From Kiritimatiellia bacterium (GTDB taxonomy: Bacteria > Verrucomicrobiota > Kiritimatiellia > JAFGHX01), in contig JAFGHX010000015.1 in the NCBI GenBank assembly GCA_016929905.1, positions 1-64,000 of the forward strand: a stretch of 64,000 nucleotides of DNA. Reading direction: 5' to 3'. The notes under the pieces were generated by a model that was given only the letters and a program-made list of their open reading frames with translations, ran no database searches and was not told the DNA's origin. Position 1 is the first letter of the stretch, and every line of letters starts with the position of its first letter. This document shows positions 1 through 9,884 of this stretch, one piece after another. Made by a program: the position numbers and the translations under genes.

Positions 1-170
1 AGAGCCGAGCCGCCGTCGCCCTGCGGGCTATGGCGAGCCAGGGACGGCTCTTCTACTATGGGCGACACGGCCCCAGACGAAGTCTCCACATCGTCATATC
101 CGGCGCCGCTGGCGCCGCCGGAGGCCGCACAGGCATATTGGCCTGCGGCCCACAGGCCCCCGTCCGTTTC

Positions 171-1319
171 CTACCGCCCGGCTGGCGGCGGAGCGGCAGG
201 TCCGCTCCCGGCATTCCGGTTCGGGGCCGTCGTGCCGCCGGGCGCGGGCTGGGCCGCCGTGGGATCCGGCCGCGGCACCGGGCGCGGCCGCCGGACCGGG
301 CCCGGCCCTCGCGGCCTGTCGGTCTCCTCGGCAACCGGCACCTCCGTCCCGAGCATCGCGAAGTTCCGCACCAGGTAGTTGTGGACGTAGTCGCCCACCG
401 CCAGGTAGAACGGCTTGAACGTGCCCGTAAAGCCCGCCTCGCGCAGCTTGCTGATATCCGCCTGCGTCTGGTACTGATACCCCGCCCGCAGTTCCTGCGG
501 CATCGGGAAATATTCGACCTTCAACGGCTTGCGCAGAGCTTTGCCCAGCGCATTCGCGCAGTCGTTGAACGACCGCGCTTCGCCCGTCCCCACATTGAAG
601 ATCCCCGTGGCCTCCGGGTGATCCAAAAAGAACGCCAGCACCTGCAAGACGTCCTTCACGTAAATGAAATCACGTCGCTGTTCACCGTCCGCATACCGGG
701 AATTGTGCGACTTGAACAGGCGCATCACCCATTGCGCTTTGGCGTCTTTGAAGGCGCGGCAAAGGACACTCGCCATGTGCCCCTTATGGTATTCGTTGGG
801 GCCGTACACATTGAAAAGGCGCAGCCCCACAATCGAAGAGGTCTGCTTCGTCTGCACCAGCCAGTTGTCGAACAACCACTTCGAAAAGGCATAGGCGGTC
901 AGCGGCCTCAGCTTCGGCGTCAAGGCGTCTTCGTCCCCGAACCCCAGCGAACCGTCCCCATACACGCCCGCCGAGGAGGCATAGATGAAGCGCGCGGAAC
1001 GCTGCCGCGCCCAGAGGAACAACCGGCGCGTATACTCGGTGTTGTAGGCGTACAGATGGTTCATGTCGGTGCAGGCCGTGTCCGTACACGCGCCCATATG
1101 AATGACCAGCTCGCAGTTCGCCGTCTCGCCCAGGCTGGCCAGATACTCGAAGAGCCGGTCATAGTGGACGAAGTCGTGGAAATTGCGGCCGATCAGATTG
1201 CTCCACCTGTCATCCTTCCCGAAGCTGTCCACAAGCACGAGGTCCGAACGCCCGCGCTCGTTCAACAGCCATACCGTCGCGCTGCCGATGAAGCCTACCG
1301 CGCCTGTGATGAGGATCAT
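171..1319 (-). CDS. hldD: ADP-L-glycero-D-manno-heptose 6-epimerase
   Basis: This 382-residue short-chain dehydrogenase/epimerase makes ADP-L-glycero-D-manno-heptose, the heptose donor for the LPS inner core. The N-terminus has a GxxGxxG NAD(P)-binding motif (TGAVGFIGS). The catalytic pair is YAFSK, and FNVYGPNEYHKGHMAS matches the HldD family closely. Family members are about 310-330 residues long; this one carries about 50 extra C-terminal residues very rich in Pro, Arg and Ala, probably disordered. It is the last gene of the arn/hld operon, 9 bp after hldC. The tail may be real or may come from loss of the original stop codon. Confidence 0.93.
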   Translation of the reverse strand: MILITGAVGFIGSATVWLLNERGRSDLVLVDSFGKDDRWSNLIGRNFHDFVHYDRLFEYLASLGETANCELVIHMGACTDTACTDMNHLYAYNTEYTRRLFLWARQRSARFIYASSAGVYGDGSLGFGDEDALTPKLRPLTAYAFSKWLFDNWLVQTKQTSSIVGLRLFNVYGPNEYHKGHMASVLCRAFKDAKAQWVMRLFKSHNSRYADGEQRRDFIYVKDVLQVLAFFLDHPEATGIFNVGTGEARSFNDCANALGKALRKPLKVEYFPMPQELRAGYQYQTQADISKLREAGFTGTFKPFYLAVGDYVHNYLVRNFAMLGTEVPVAEETDRPRGPGPVRRPRPVPRPDPTAAQPAPGGTTAPNRNAGSGPAAPPPAGR

Positions 1320-1328
1320 GTCTCTTCC

Positions 1329-1808
1329 TTATCCGTACAGCCGCACGATGTTCCGGATCAGATTCGTCGTCGACGCGCCGCGCGTCTGTCTCAAAACCAC
1401 AACCTTACCGCCGTATTCCGCAACGGCAGCCGCTTCGGGGATATCGGCCAACGCGTAATCGCCCCCTTTGACGTGGATATCCGGCTTCAAGTACCGCAAC
1501 AGTCTGTCCGGCCTCGCATCGTCGTACAGCACGATATGGTCCACTGACTCCAGCGCCGAGAGTACTTCCGCCCGCCGACTGCCCGTGACAAGCGGGCGCT
1601 TCGCCCCCTTGATCTTCCGCACGGATTTGTCCGTGTTCAGCCCGACGATCAGCACGTCCCCCAGCTTGCGCGCCTGACGCAGATAGCGCACGTGCCCAAC
1701 GTGCAGCAGATCAAAACAGCCGTTGGTCCAGACGACGCGCTTACCCGCTTCCTTCAGTGCGCGTACGGCCTTGCCCAGTTCAGCCAGGCTCTTCACCTTG
1801 CCGGCCAT
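1329..1808 (-). CDS. hldC: D-glycero-beta-D-manno-heptose 1-phosphate adenylyltransferase
   Basis: This 159-residue nucleotidyltransferase adenylylates heptose 1-phosphate, the step before HldD. It corresponds to the C-terminal domain of E. coli HldE and lacks the N-terminal kinase half, so the kinase (HldA type) must be encoded elsewhere. The signature TNGCFDLLHVGHVRYL holds the HxGH nucleotide-binding motif, followed by GLNTDKSVRKIKG. It sits directly upstream of hldD, as expected for a heptose pair. The symbol rfaE2 is also used. Confidence 0.93.
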   Translation of the reverse strand: MAGKVKSLAELGKAVRALKEAGKRVVWTNGCFDLLHVGHVRYLRQARKLGDVLIVGLNTDKSVRKIKGAKRPLVTGSRRAEVLSALESVDHIVLYDDARPDRLLRYLKPDIHVKGGDYALADIPEAAAVAEYGGKVVVLRQTRGASTTNLIRNIVRLYG

Positions 1809-1933
1809 AGCCCCTCCCCGTTGCCGCTACTCTACTTGCCGCCCGCCCCGGAGGCAAGCCAGAACCCGCGGCCATCCCCGAGGGACGCCCGCGGGTTCAG
1901 GGTTGTTGGCGCCAGATGTAGTGGCGATGGAGA

Positions 1934-1972
1934 GCGAGCGTCCTCGCGAGCCGGGTTCCTGGAGTGGACTCA
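1934..1972. repeat. dispersed 39-bp repeat, copy A
   Basis: A 39-bp sequence in the arnD-hldC gap recurs in the same orientation at 38980-39018 with two differences. Its distinctive part reads GGGTTCCTGGAGTGGACTCA. Neither copy lies in a gene I accept. Both are followed by short stretches containing GTTGAT or ATCAAC. Confidence 0.6.
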
Positions 1973-2003
1973 GGGTTGATGCTGGACGGCCAACGCGGCG
2001 CGG

Positions 2004-2903
2004 CTAGCCGTCACGCGCGCATGGCGCCTGGACCGCCACCCAGTCCGCCCGCCCTCGAACCCGATGCCGCAGCAGCCGACCCGACGGCAGCGCGCCTCCG
2101 GCCGGCAGCAGGGCGCCGAGCGGACCGAGGGTCACACCGGCCTGGCGGGCGGCATCGAGGAACCGCTTGAACAGGCCGGCGCAGACAATCCCCTCCACTT
2201 CCGCGTGGATCGTCAGCACGTTCAGCTTGTCCGGCCTGAGCAGCGAGAGGATGTAGTCGTTGTAGGTCTCGGCCCCTATGCCGCCCTGCCCAATGAGCTC
2301 GTCATACGTCGGAAGCGTCACGGGCACCTGGGGCTGAGCCAGGACGGTGTTGTCCACCACGGGGCTGAAGACGCTGTCCCCGCGGCAGTCGCTGTTGTAG
2401 ACGAAAGGGAATTTCGCCTTCTGCATCAGTACGCGCTCATCGGCTTTCCAGGCGGGCACGGCGGAACAGACAGGCGCCGTTCCGGCTGCCTCGCGGAGCC
2501 CGTCGAAAGCCCGCTGCAGCGCGGCATGGATGTGCGCTTCGTCCATCGCCTCGATGTGCCGCTGCCAGGCGTGATGATCCCAGGCATGGACCCCGAGTTC
2601 ATGGCCCTGCTCGGCGGCGGCGCGGATCACGCGCGCCAGCTTCACGCCGATGACCGGGCCCGGCAGGAGCGTGCCCCGCAGCAGAATGTCCCATCCGTAG
2701 AGGTTCGGCGCTCGACTCCGCAGCATCTTGCGCAGAAAAGCCGGCTTCAGCAACCGCCACAGGTGGCGCCCCATGTTGTCCGGGCCGACGGAGAAGAAGA
2801 AGCTCGCGCGTATCCCGGCGGCCGACAGGAGTCCGCAAAGCCGAGGCACCCCGTATTTCGTGCCGCGAAACGTGTCGACATCAATTCGCAGACCCAGTTG
2901 CAT
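2004..2903 (-). CDS. arnD: ArnD-like polysaccharide deacetylase
   Basis: This 299-residue NodB-fold deacetylase should remove the formyl group from undecaprenyl-phosphate-4-deoxy-4-formamido-L-arabinose, making the lipid-linked L-Ara4N donor. I start it at the ATG giving MQLGLRIDVDTFRGT, the typical ArnD N-terminus with the metal-binding IDVDT; the longer reading frame upstream is Arg-rich and overlaps arnA. GHELGVHAWDHH holds the second metal motif, and NVLTIHAEVEG lies near the C-terminus. It follows arnA after a 91-bp gap. The last 40 residues are Arg/Gly-rich and atypical. Confidence 0.9.
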   Translation of the reverse strand: MQLGLRIDVDTFRGTKYGVPRLCGLLSAAGIRASFFFSVGPDNMGRHLWRLLKPAFLRKMLRSRAPNLYGWDILLRGTLLPGPVIGVKLARVIRAAAEQGHELGVHAWDHHAWQRHIEAMDEAHIHAALQRAFDGLREAAGTAPVCSAVPAWKADERVLMQKAKFPFVYNSDCRGDSVFSPVVDNTVLAQPQVPVTLPTYDELIGQGGIGAETYNDYILSLLRPDKLNVLTIHAEVEGIVCAGLFKRFLDAARQAGVTLGPLGALLPAGGALPSGRLLRHRVRGRADWVAVQAPCARDG

Positions 2904-2994
2904 CGTTCCATACTGGTCATATCCGGCGCGGCAACGCCGTGCCGGGGCCCCGCTGACCGCTGGCCTCTGCGCGGCAGGCCAAGCCCGCGGCGGC

Positions 2995-4983
2995 TCAGGT
3001 TTCAAACTCGTCGGACTCGATGGCTTCTTGCAGGAAGAAATCCAGCGTCTTCTCCACCGCCTGCTCAAGGCCGACCCGCGGCGTCCAGCCCAGCAGGCGC
3101 GCCGCCTTGCGAATGTTCGGCTTGCGGTGCTGCACGTCCTGATAGCCCGCTCCGTAGTACTGGCCGCTCTCCACCGTCTGGATCCCGGCGAACGGGGGGA
3201 ACCGCGCGCGCAACGGATGCCTCTGGAACCGCTCGACCAGCATCTCGGCCAATTCCCGGATACTGGCCTCGTTGTCCGGATTCCCGATATTGAAGATCTG
3301 CCCGTCGCAAACCCCGCCGGGATTCTCGATCAGCCTGAACAGGCACTCCACCCCGTCGGCGACGTCCGTGAAGCACCGGCGCTGGGCACCGCCGTCCACC
3401 AGCCGGATCGGACTGCCTTCAACGAGGTTCAGGATCAGCTGCGTGATGGCGCGGGAACTGCCGATCCGGGCCGAGGAGAGGCTGTCGAGGCGGGGTCCGA
3501 TCCAGTTAAACGGCCGAAACAGCGTGAACCGCAGCCCCTCCTGCTGGCCATAGGCCCAGATGACGCGGTCCAGCAACTGTTTCGCGCACGCATAGATCCA
3601 GCGCTGCATGCGGACCGGCCCGAGCACGAGGTCCGAGGAGTCCTCGCTGAATTCCGCATCGCGGCACATTCCGTACACCTCCGATGTCGACGGAAATATC
3701 AGCCGCTTGCCGTACTTGACGCAGTAGCGAATCACGCGCAGGTTCTCTTCGAAATCCAGGTTGAAGACGCGCAGCGGATTGCGCGTGTACTCGATGGGCG
3801 TCGCGATGGCGACCAGGGGCATGATAATATCGCATTTCCCGACGTGGTACTCGATCCACTCGCGATGAATGGCGATGTCGCCCTCGTCAAAATGGAAACC
3901 GGGCGTCCGCAGCAGCCTGCCGATCTTGTCCGACTGCAGGTCCATCCCGTGTACGTCGTACCTGCCGCTGGCCAACAACCGTTCGCTCAGTGCGTTGCCG
4001 ATGAACCCGTTGACGCCGAGAATCAACACACTCTTCTTCCGCAGCGCTTCCGCCGCTGCCGAACGCGGCCGGCCCAGCTTGACGCCGTCCACGATGCCGA
4101 GCTCGGCGGCCAGTTGGCTTCCGCCCGTGTAGACTCCGCCCTCCGCCTGCGCATAGTCGATCCGAAGTGCACGCTCGCCGCAAACGACGACCAGCGGGTC
4201 CGCCGAAGCAACCGTCCCCGGCTTCGCGGCCTGTGCCTGCGTCTCCGCGGCCTGCCAGACCAAGCATTTCCTGTCGCCGAAATGCGTGAAGGCGCCCGGA
4301 TAGGGACGCGTGACCGCACGGACAAGGTTCCGCACGTCGCGCGCCGGCTTCGACCAGTCGATCTCCCCGTCCGCCGGCCGGCGACCGCCGAAATACGTCG
4401 CCTGCCCGTGATCCTGGGGCACACGCGGCGCCGTGCCCCGCTTCAACTTCGGGAGCACGTCGTCCAGCAGGCCTGCCGACGCCGTCACGATCTTGCCATA
4501 CAGAGACCGGGCCGTGTCGTCCTCTTCGATCGCGACCCGAGCCTGGCCCACGATGTCGCCGTCGTCCGCGCGGGGCGTCATGTAGTGCAGCGTGACCCCC
4601 GTCTCTTGCTCACCGTTCACCAGCACCCAGTTCACCGGGCACCGGCCCCGATACTTCGGCAGCAACGAACCATGCAGATTCAGACAGCCTTTGGGCGGAA
4701 GATCCAGAATGCCCGGCCGAATCATGTGCCGATAGTAAAACGAAAAAGCGATGTCCGGCGCCAGTGCCCGAATCTTCGCAACCCAGAGCGGGTGGTTCAC
4801 CTCCTCGGGCGCGTAGACCGGAATCCCCCGCGAAGCCGCCAGCTCCGCCACCGATTCGAACCAGATGTTCTCGTTCGGACTGTCCGTATGCGTGAAGACG
4901 GCCGCCACCTCGATCCCGTGCCGCAGCAGGGCCTCGATTCCCGCACACCCCACATTGTGATAGGCAAAAACAACAGCCCGCAT
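2995..4983 (-). CDS. arnA: bifunctional UDP-L-Ara4N formyltransferase / UDP-glucuronate oxidase
   Basis: This 662-residue protein has the usual ArnA length and both domains. Residues 1-305 form the formyltransferase, with the formyl-transfer signature [15 protein letters not shown] and [10 protein letters not shown]. Residues 315-660 form the NAD-dependent decarboxylating dehydrogenase, with [15 protein letters not shown] and the YACAK catalytic pair. It oxidises UDP-glucuronate to the 4-keto-pentose used by ArnB and N-formylates the ArnB product. It begins 9 bp after arnC and is cotranscribed with it. Confidence 0.97.
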   Translation of the reverse strand: MRAVVFAYHNVGCAGIEALLRHGIEVAAVFTHTDSPNENIWFESVAELAASRGIPVYAPEEVNHPLWVAKIRALAPDIAFSFYYRHMIRPGILDLPPKGCLNLHGSLLPKYRGRCPVNWVLVNGEQETGVTLHYMTPRADDGDIVGQARVAIEEDDTARSLYGKIVTASAGLLDDVLPKLKRGTAPRVPQDHGQATYFGGRRPADGEIDWSKPARDVRNLVRAVTRPYPGAFTHFGDRKCLVWQAAETQAQAAKPGTVASADPLVVVCGERALRIDYAQAEGGVYTGGSQLAAELGIVDGVKLGRPRSAAAEALRKKSVLILGVNGFIGNALSERLLASGRYDVHGMDLQSDKIGRLLRTPGFHFDEGDIAIHREWIEYHVGKCDIIMPLVAIATPIEYTRNPLRVFNLDFEENLRVIRYCVKYGKRLIFPSTSEVYGMCRDAEFSEDSSDLVLGPVRMQRWIYACAKQLLDRVIWAYGQQEGLRFTLFRPFNWIGPRLDSLSSARIGSSRAITQLILNLVEGSPIRLVDGGAQRRCFTDVADGVECLFRLIENPGGVCDGQIFNIGNPDNEASIRELAEMLVERFQRHPLRARFPPFAGIQTVESGQYYGAGYQDVQHRKPNIRKAARLLGWTPRVGLEQAVEKTLDFFLQEAIESDEFET

Positions 4984-4992
4984 GGCACCGCC

Positions 4993-5991
4993 TTAGACCT
5001 TCCGACCTTCGCCCTTCAACCTTCCGGCCTTCGACTCCGCCGCCAGCCGACTCGACCCCACGACTTCGTGCACGAAATAACGGGGTCGGGCCCGCACGTC
5101 GTAGTAGATCCGGCCAATGTATTCACCGAGCAGGCCCATCGCCACAAACTGGGCGCCGACGAACATGAACAGAATGGCGAACAGCGTGAAGACCCCCTGC
5201 GCCGCCCACTCGGAGCCATAGACCAGGCGCATGATCAGGATCATCAAGCCGAACCCCACGCCCAGCAGCGACATGCACGCGCCCAGCACACTGAGCAGCC
5301 GCAACGGGAAGGTCGTCATGCTGGTCAACAGGTCGAACTGCAGGTTGATCAACTTCCAGAGCCCGTACTTCGATCCGCCCGCCGCCCGCCTGGCGTGCTC
5401 CACTTCGACCTCCGCGGTGGTGTGCGCGAATGAGTTGGCGAGTACCGGAATAAACGTGCTGCGCTCGTGGCATTGCAGCATCGCCGCCACGATCTGCCGG
5501 CTGTAGCCGCGCAGCATGCAGCCGTAGTCGCGCATGCTGACGCCGGTCGCCCGTGCCGTCACCCGATTGATGATCCACGATGAAACCCGGCGGAACGCAT
5601 TGTCCTGGCGCGGCACGCGGATGGACCCCACAACGTCCGCGCCCGCCTCCAGCTTCTCGACCAGCTTGGGCAGCTCCTCCGGCGGATTCTGCAGGTCGGC
5701 GTCGAGTGTCACGACCATGTCCCCTCGCGACGCCTCGAACCCCGCCATGATCGCCGCGTGCTGCCCGTAGTTGCGGTTCAGCAATACGCCGACCAGATCG
5801 CCCGGGTTCTTCGCAGCCGCATGCGTGATGATCTCCGCCGAACCGTCGCTGCTGCCGTCGTTCACGAGAACGAGTTCGAACGGCTTGCCCAGCCCACGGC
5901 ACACGGCCAGGCAGCGCCGGATCAGCTCCCACAGGCTCTCCTCCTCATTGAAGACGGGCACGACCACCGAAATGGATTTTCTCTCGTCCAT
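4993..5991 (-). CDS. arnC: undecaprenyl-phosphate L-Ara4FN transferase
   Basis: This 332-residue GT2 glycosyltransferase transfers formylated L-Ara4N from UDP to undecaprenyl phosphate at the inner membrane. The N-terminus has [22 protein letters not shown] and [14 protein letters not shown], the nucleotide-binding Asp motifs. Two transmembrane segments lie at about 235-265 and 270-300. [21 protein letters not shown] is the ArnC/GtrB-type end. It is 4 bp from arnB, so the two are probably translationally coupled. Confidence 0.95.
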   Translation of the reverse strand: MDERKSISVVVPVFNEEESLWELIRRCLAVCRGLGKPFELVLVNDGSSDGSAEIITHAAAKNPGDLVGVLLNRNYGQHAAIMAGFEASRGDMVVTLDADLQNPPEELPKLVEKLEAGADVVGSIRVPRQDNAFRRVSSWIINRVTARATGVSMRDYGCMLRGYSRQIVAAMLQCHERSTFIPVLANSFAHTTAEVEVEHARRAAGGSKYGLWKLINLQFDLLTSMTTFPLRLLSVLGACMSLLGVGFGLMILIMRLVYGSEWAAQGVFTLFAILFMFVGAQFVAMGLLGEYIGRIYYDVRARPRYFVHEVVGSSRLAAESKAGRLKGEGRKV

Positions 5992-5995
5992 GAGC

Positions 5996-7150
5996 CTATC
6001 CGGCTGCGATTGCCTCTTTGATGGCGTCCACGACCTCGTCGACGTCCTCGCCCGTCATGTCCGGAAAGAGCGGCAGAGAACAGATTCTGTCGGAATTCCA
6101 TTCCGTATGCGGCAGCATGCCGCGGCGCATGCCCATCTGTTGTGCGTAATACTTCTGCAGATGTACCGCCCGGAAATGCAGGCCGGTCCCGATATGGCGC
6201 TGCTTCAATCTGGCCATGAAATCATCACGACTGAATCCCGCTTTGTCAATGTCCAAACGGACAATGAACAAGTGCCAGCTGTGCGTGGCAGGGTACGGCG
6301 GGTCGCGGAGCGGGATGATTTCGTCGATCGGCTCCAGCCGCTCCCGGTACCGCGCCGCGAGCTCGGCGCGCCTGCGGTTGAACGTCTCCACGCGCCGGAG
6401 CTGGACGAGGCCGATCGCGGCCGCGATGTCGGTCATGTTGTACTTGTAGCCGGGTTCGACCACCTCCGCCTGCGGCGCCCGGCCCTGCATCTGCCGGTCG
6501 TGCGCATCGACGCCCAGGCCATGGAACTTCAGCCGGCGCAGACGCTCGACCAGCGCCGCGTCGTCCGAACACACCATGCCGCCCTCGCCCGTCGTGATGT
6601 TCTTGATGGGGTGGAACGAGAAGATCGACGTGCCCACGGCGCCGATCCGGCGCCCGCGGCACGCCGTGCCGACGGCATGCGCCGCATCCTCGACCACGGC
6701 GATCGGCCGGCCGGCAACCCCGTCGCGGATCGGGTCCACGTCCGCGGCCGCCCCGGCGAAATGCACAGGCACGATCAGGCGCGTGCGGTCGGTCACGGCC
6801 CGGGCCACGGTCTCGGGCGTGACCATCAGCGTGTCGCGGTCAACATCCACGAACACCGGCGTCGCACCGGCCAGAACCGCCAGGTTGACCGTCGAGACCC
6901 AGGTCATCGACGGGGTGATGACCTCATCGCCCGGGCCGACCCCCAGCGCCTTGAGCACGATGTGCATGCCGCCCGTGCCCGAGGCGAGCGCTACGGCGTG
7001 AGGCGCACCCACGTGCGCTGCAAAAGCCGCCTCGAATTCGGCGCTGCGCGCGCCCGTCGTTATCCACCCGGACCGCAGCACCTCGCGGACCGCCGCGATC
7101 TCCGCGTCCCCTATGCTCGGTTTGCAGAATGGCAGAAAGGCCTCTCGCAT
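5996..7150 (-). CDS. arnB: UDP-4-amino-4-deoxy-L-arabinose aminotransferase
   Basis: This 384-residue PLP enzyme of the DegT/DnrJ/EryC1 family aminates the UDP-4-keto-pentose made by Arn[19 protein letters not shown] opens like Arn[16 protein letters not shown] carries the PLP lysine, and [10 protein letters not shown] is the cofactor-Asp motif. It lies 12 bp after arnT and 4 bp before arnC. The length and the last 50 residues ([21 protein letters not shown]) match ArnB rather than generic sugar aminotransferases. Confidence 0.96.
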   Translation of the reverse strand: MREAFLPFCKPSIGDAEIAAVREVLRSGWITTGARSAEFEAAFAAHVGAPHAVALASGTGGMHIVLKALGVGPGDEVITPSMTWVSTVNLAVLAGATPVFVDVDRDTLMVTPETVARAVTDRTRLIVPVHFAGAAADVDPIRDGVAGRPIAVVEDAAHAVGTACRGRRIGAVGTSIFSFHPIKNITTGEGGMVCSDDAALVERLRRLKFHGLGVDAHDRQMQGRAPQAEVVEPGYKYNMTDIAAAIGLVQLRRVETFNRRRAELAARYRERLEPIDEIIPLRDPPYPATHSWHLFIVRLDIDKAGFSRDDFMARLKQRHIGTGLHFRAVHLQKYYAQQMGMRRGMLPHTEWNSDRICSLPLFPDMTGEDVDEVVDAIKEAIAAG

Positions 7151-7162
7151 CTCTATCCGTCC

Positions 7163-9043
7163 TCATTCGCGTTCGTTGGCGTTCATTCGCGGTTCCTCTG
7201 CTCCGCGCGGCGGCTCCGCCGCCAGCAGCCGGAAATAGTCGCACTTGTATCCGTCGTGATCCGCTTTCAGCACACGGAACGGTCTGGCGCCGAACGTGTT
7301 GGTGATCGCGCCCAGATGCTTCGTCAACACAATCACGCCCGACGGCTCGCCGCCTTCGAAGAGATAGGACCGGATCGATCGGGCGTCCTGGGATTCAAAC
7401 GTCTCGATCCGTGCACCCAGGTAGAACGTGAGCGCTCCGATATACTCGTTCTTCGTGCTGGCCAGCGCGATGCGCCGGCCGCCGGCCTTCTCGCAGGCCG
7501 CAAGTTCGGCCAAGGGCTTGAAGGTGCGCTGGTGGTCATAGGCGGGCATCAGCATGGCGCCGGCAAGCATGAACAACGCCGCAACCCCAGGCGGCAGCCA
7601 CAGAAACGCCTCCGCCCGCGCCCCCCCGCGGCAGGTCAGCCAGACCTGCCGCGCCAGCCAGCCGGTCGCCGCCAACAGCAACAGCGCCAGCACAACCGAT
7701 ACGCCCGCCGCCAACCGGCCGGGCGCCAGCACGCAGGCCGAGGCGGCCGGCACGGCAAGCGCGATCGGAACCGCCAGCCCGGCCGCCGCCAAGACGGCCA
7801 CAAGCAGCACGCCCGTCGCCGCCAGCAGCCGGCCTGCCGCCATACGCGTGATCAACACGCACACGCCGCCGAGCAACACGGCCTGCACATGACCCGCGGC
7901 CGGCCACTCGCCCTTGACGGTCCAACCCAGGCCCAGTACGCACACCGCCAGCCCGATCCACACATAACGCGGCGTGCGCGCCATGGACCACGCCCGGCTC
8001 GCGTCCTCCATCCAGACGGCCGTCATCAGGAATACAATCGGGAACAGCGGCAAGGCATAGCAGGCGACCTTCGCCGTCGATACGTGAAGCACCGCCGCCA
8101 TCGCCACGAGGCTCACACGCAGAAACACGTGCAGTTCCGCGCGAAACGCCGTGCCGCGCCTGTACCAGTGGACCAGCGCCGACGGGATCAGCAGGAACCA
8201 GGGCAGCAGGCGCAGCGGCAGCTCGCGCAGGTAGAAGGTGACCGGCTCCTTATGCACCCGGTACGGGTCGGCCGGCAGGTCTTCGCCGCCGAAGCTCAGA
8301 AACCGCCCGAACTGGTTGTCCCAGAAGGCCACACGCAGGAAATCGCGCCCACCCTCCCGGAACAGGGCCGCCGCCCAGGGCGCCACCACGAGCGCGAATA
8401 CCGGCACGAAGATCAGCCCGAGGACAACCGCCCGCTTCCACTTGCCCCGCACGAACAGAAAAGCCGTCACCGATACCCACACCAGGCCCGGCCCGATCAG
8501 CCCCTTGGCATAGAAGCCGAGCGCCGATACCACAATGAACAGGCCGTACGCCGATACGCGCCCGCTCGCCCACGCGCGCCAGAACAGGAACAACGACAGC
8601 ATCACCGCGAACGCGGCCGCCGCATCCGTCAGCACAATTTTCGAATACTCCGCGTACAGCAGCGACGTCCCGCACATGAACGCCGCCGCCAGACCCGCCC
8701 GCTCCCGCCCCATCTGCCGACCGAACAGATACGCCAGCAGCACGGCTCCAAACCCGTACAGCGCGGCCGGAAGACGCAACAGCCCTTCCGACAGCCCGCC
8801 GAATACATGGCACAAGGCCAGCCCCGTCCAGTGCAGCAGCGGCGGCTTTTCCAGGAACGGCTTGCCGTTCATCAGCGGCGTCACCCAACTGCCGCTGCGG
8901 AACATATCCGCAATCATCGAGCCTTCACGCGCGTCGGTCGACCCCCAGAGCGAGTGATCGAACAGGCCAAACGCGAACAGGCACGCCAGCAGCGCCAGCA
9001 ACGCCCATCGCTCCCGCCGTGAAATGTCCGCTTGCGGTTCCAT
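7163..9043 (-). CDS. arnT: ArnT-like lipid A aminoarabinose transferase
   Basis: This 626-residue polytopic GT83/PMT-family glycosyltransferase probably moves L-Ara4N from undecaprenyl phosphate onto lipid A in the periplasm. The first periplasmic loop has the PMT Asp-Glu motif in DHSLWGSTDAREGSM, followed by MNGKPFLEKPPLLHW, typical of ArnT. About a dozen hydrophobic segments follow, then a soluble C-terminal part from about residue 500. It is the first gene of the arn operon. No ArnE/ArnF flippase gene is visible, so that step must be encoded elsewhere. Confidence 0.92.
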   Translation of the reverse strand: MEPQADISRRERWALLALLACLFAFGLFDHSLWGSTDAREGSMIADMFRSGSWVTPLMNGKPFLEKPPLLHWTGLALCHVFGGLSEGLLRLPAALYGFGAVLLAYLFGRQMGRERAGLAAAFMCGTSLLYAEYSKIVLTDAAAAFAVMLSLFLFWRAWASGRVSAYGLFIVVSALGFYAKGLIGPGLVWVSVTAFLFVRGKWKRAVVLGLIFVPVFALVVAPWAAALFREGGRDFLRVAFWDNQFGRFLSFGGEDLPADPYRVHKEPVTFYLRELPLRLLPWFLLIPSALVHWYRRGTAFRAELHVFLRVSLVAMAAVLHVSTAKVACYALPLFPIVFLMTAVWMEDASRAWSMARTPRYVWIGLAVCVLGLGWTVKGEWPAAGHVQAVLLGGVCVLITRMAAGRLLAATGVLLVAVLAAAGLAVPIALAVPAASACVLAPGRLAAGVSVVLALLLLAATGWLARQVWLTCRGGARAEAFLWLPPGVAALFMLAGAMLMPAYDHQRTFKPLAELAACEKAGGRRIALASTKNEYIGALTFYLGARIETFESQDARSIRSYLFEGGEPSGVIVLTKHLGAITNTFGARPFRVLKADHDGYKCDYFRLLAAEPPRGAEEPRMNANERE

Positions 9044-9109
9044 CGTCGATCCGCGGTCCTCGACCCTCGGCTGCGCCGCCGGCCGCGCTCAGCGCGGCCC
9101 GAACGCGTC

Positions 9110-9138
9110 AGTACAGCACAATTCCGTGTGCCGTTCAA
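9110..9138 (-). promoter_or_regulatory. sigma70-type promoter for the arn operon
   Basis: On the minus strand TTGAAC and TGTACT are separated by 17 bp, about 70 bp upstream of arnT. It is arranged back to back with a promoter for the divergent outer-membrane gene. No PmrA-type repeat was recognised. Confidence 0.5.
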
Positions 9139-9174
9139 TCCCTGCTTTTCGTCGTACGACAAGCCGCTTTGTGC

Positions 9175-9203
9175 TTGACGCGCCGAAGGGCGGCCACTAC
9201 GGT
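9175..9203 (+). promoter_or_regulatory. sigma70-type promoter for the outer-membrane protein gene
   Basis: TTGACG and TACGGT with a 17-bp spacer lie about 105 bp upstream of the gene at 9309. Confidence 0.5.
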
Positions 9204-9308
9204 ATCCTCCAGGACAGAAACGAGCCGAACCCCGCTTCCGCGGGGCGGCACGACAGCCTTTGGTGCGCTCTTAATCCGGCGCATTCTCGGATCTGAGGAG
9301 GACAGAAC

Positions 9309-9854
9309 GTGAGAACACTGGGCATGCTGGCCGCTGTTTTCGGCCTGACGCTCGCCTGCCACGGCGCCATGGTCGAAGAAGGCACCTACGAACTCCTGCT
9401 CGAGTCTTCGTTCGATTTCGAGAACTGGAAGGGCGAGCCCGAGTTCAAGGCAACAGCCGGGCTCGGCTACTTCATGCGGCCCGACGTGGAGGTCGGCGGC
9501 TTCGTCAAGTACGAGGACGTGGAATTCGACAGCCTCTGGGGCGTCGGCGCGTTCGGCGAATACAACATCGATTTCGGCCTCGTTCTGTTGCCCTACCTCG
9601 GCGCGAGCGTCGCCTACCTCGACGGCGACGACTACGACGACGAGTATTTCCTGCTGACGCTCTCCGCCGGCATCAAGTACTTCATCGCCCGAAACGTCGC
9701 CGTCGCCGCGAGCCTCAACTACGAACTCGCGACCGAGGACGTCTACCAGACCGACGGGAACTGGGTTAACCAGACGGAAGACATGGGCGGCGAGTATACC
9801 GACTCCGATCTCAACGTGCGGCTCGGCCTGCGCTGCTTCTTCGGCCCGTTTTGA
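9309..9854 (+). CDS. outer-membrane beta-barrel protein
   Basis: This 181-residue secreted protein starts at GTG, preceded by a strong GGAGGA ribosome site at 9296-9301. A signal peptide (MRTLGMLAAVFGLTLACHGA) is followed by alternating hydrophobic/polar strands with aromatic girdles, such as KATAGLGYFMRPDVEVGGFV and LNVRLGLRCFFGPF, ending in Phe as outer-membrane barrels do. It resembles an OmpA/OprF-type eight-strand barrel without a peptidoglycan domain. The acidic loop DGDDYDDEY may bind cations. The physiological role is unknown. Confidence 0.75.
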   Translation: MRTLGMLAAVFGLTLACHGAMVEEGTYELLLESSFDFENWKGEPEFKATAGLGYFMRPDVEVGGFVKYEDVEFDSLWGVGAFGEYNIDFGLVLLPYLGASVAYLDGDDYDDEYFLLTLSAGIKYFIARNVAVAASLNYELATEDVYQTDGNWVNQTEDMGGEYTDSDLNVRLGLRCFFGPF

Positions 9855-9884
9855 GCGGGGTCGGCATCGGAAGCTGAAGGATGG

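Noticed and set aside
2904..3068. N-terminal extension of ArnD
   Set aside because: It overlaps the end of arnA and is Arg-rich; the family start MQLGLRIDVD is at 2903.
2728..5433. 901-codon open frame on the plus strand
   Set aside because: It is antisense to arnA and arnC, whose motifs are unmistakable; its protein is Arg/Pro/Gln-rich without domains, a by-product of high GC.
5771..9022. 1083-codon open frame on the plus strand
   Set aside because: It is antisense to arnB and arnT; low-complexity Arg/His/Gln protein with no family resemblance.
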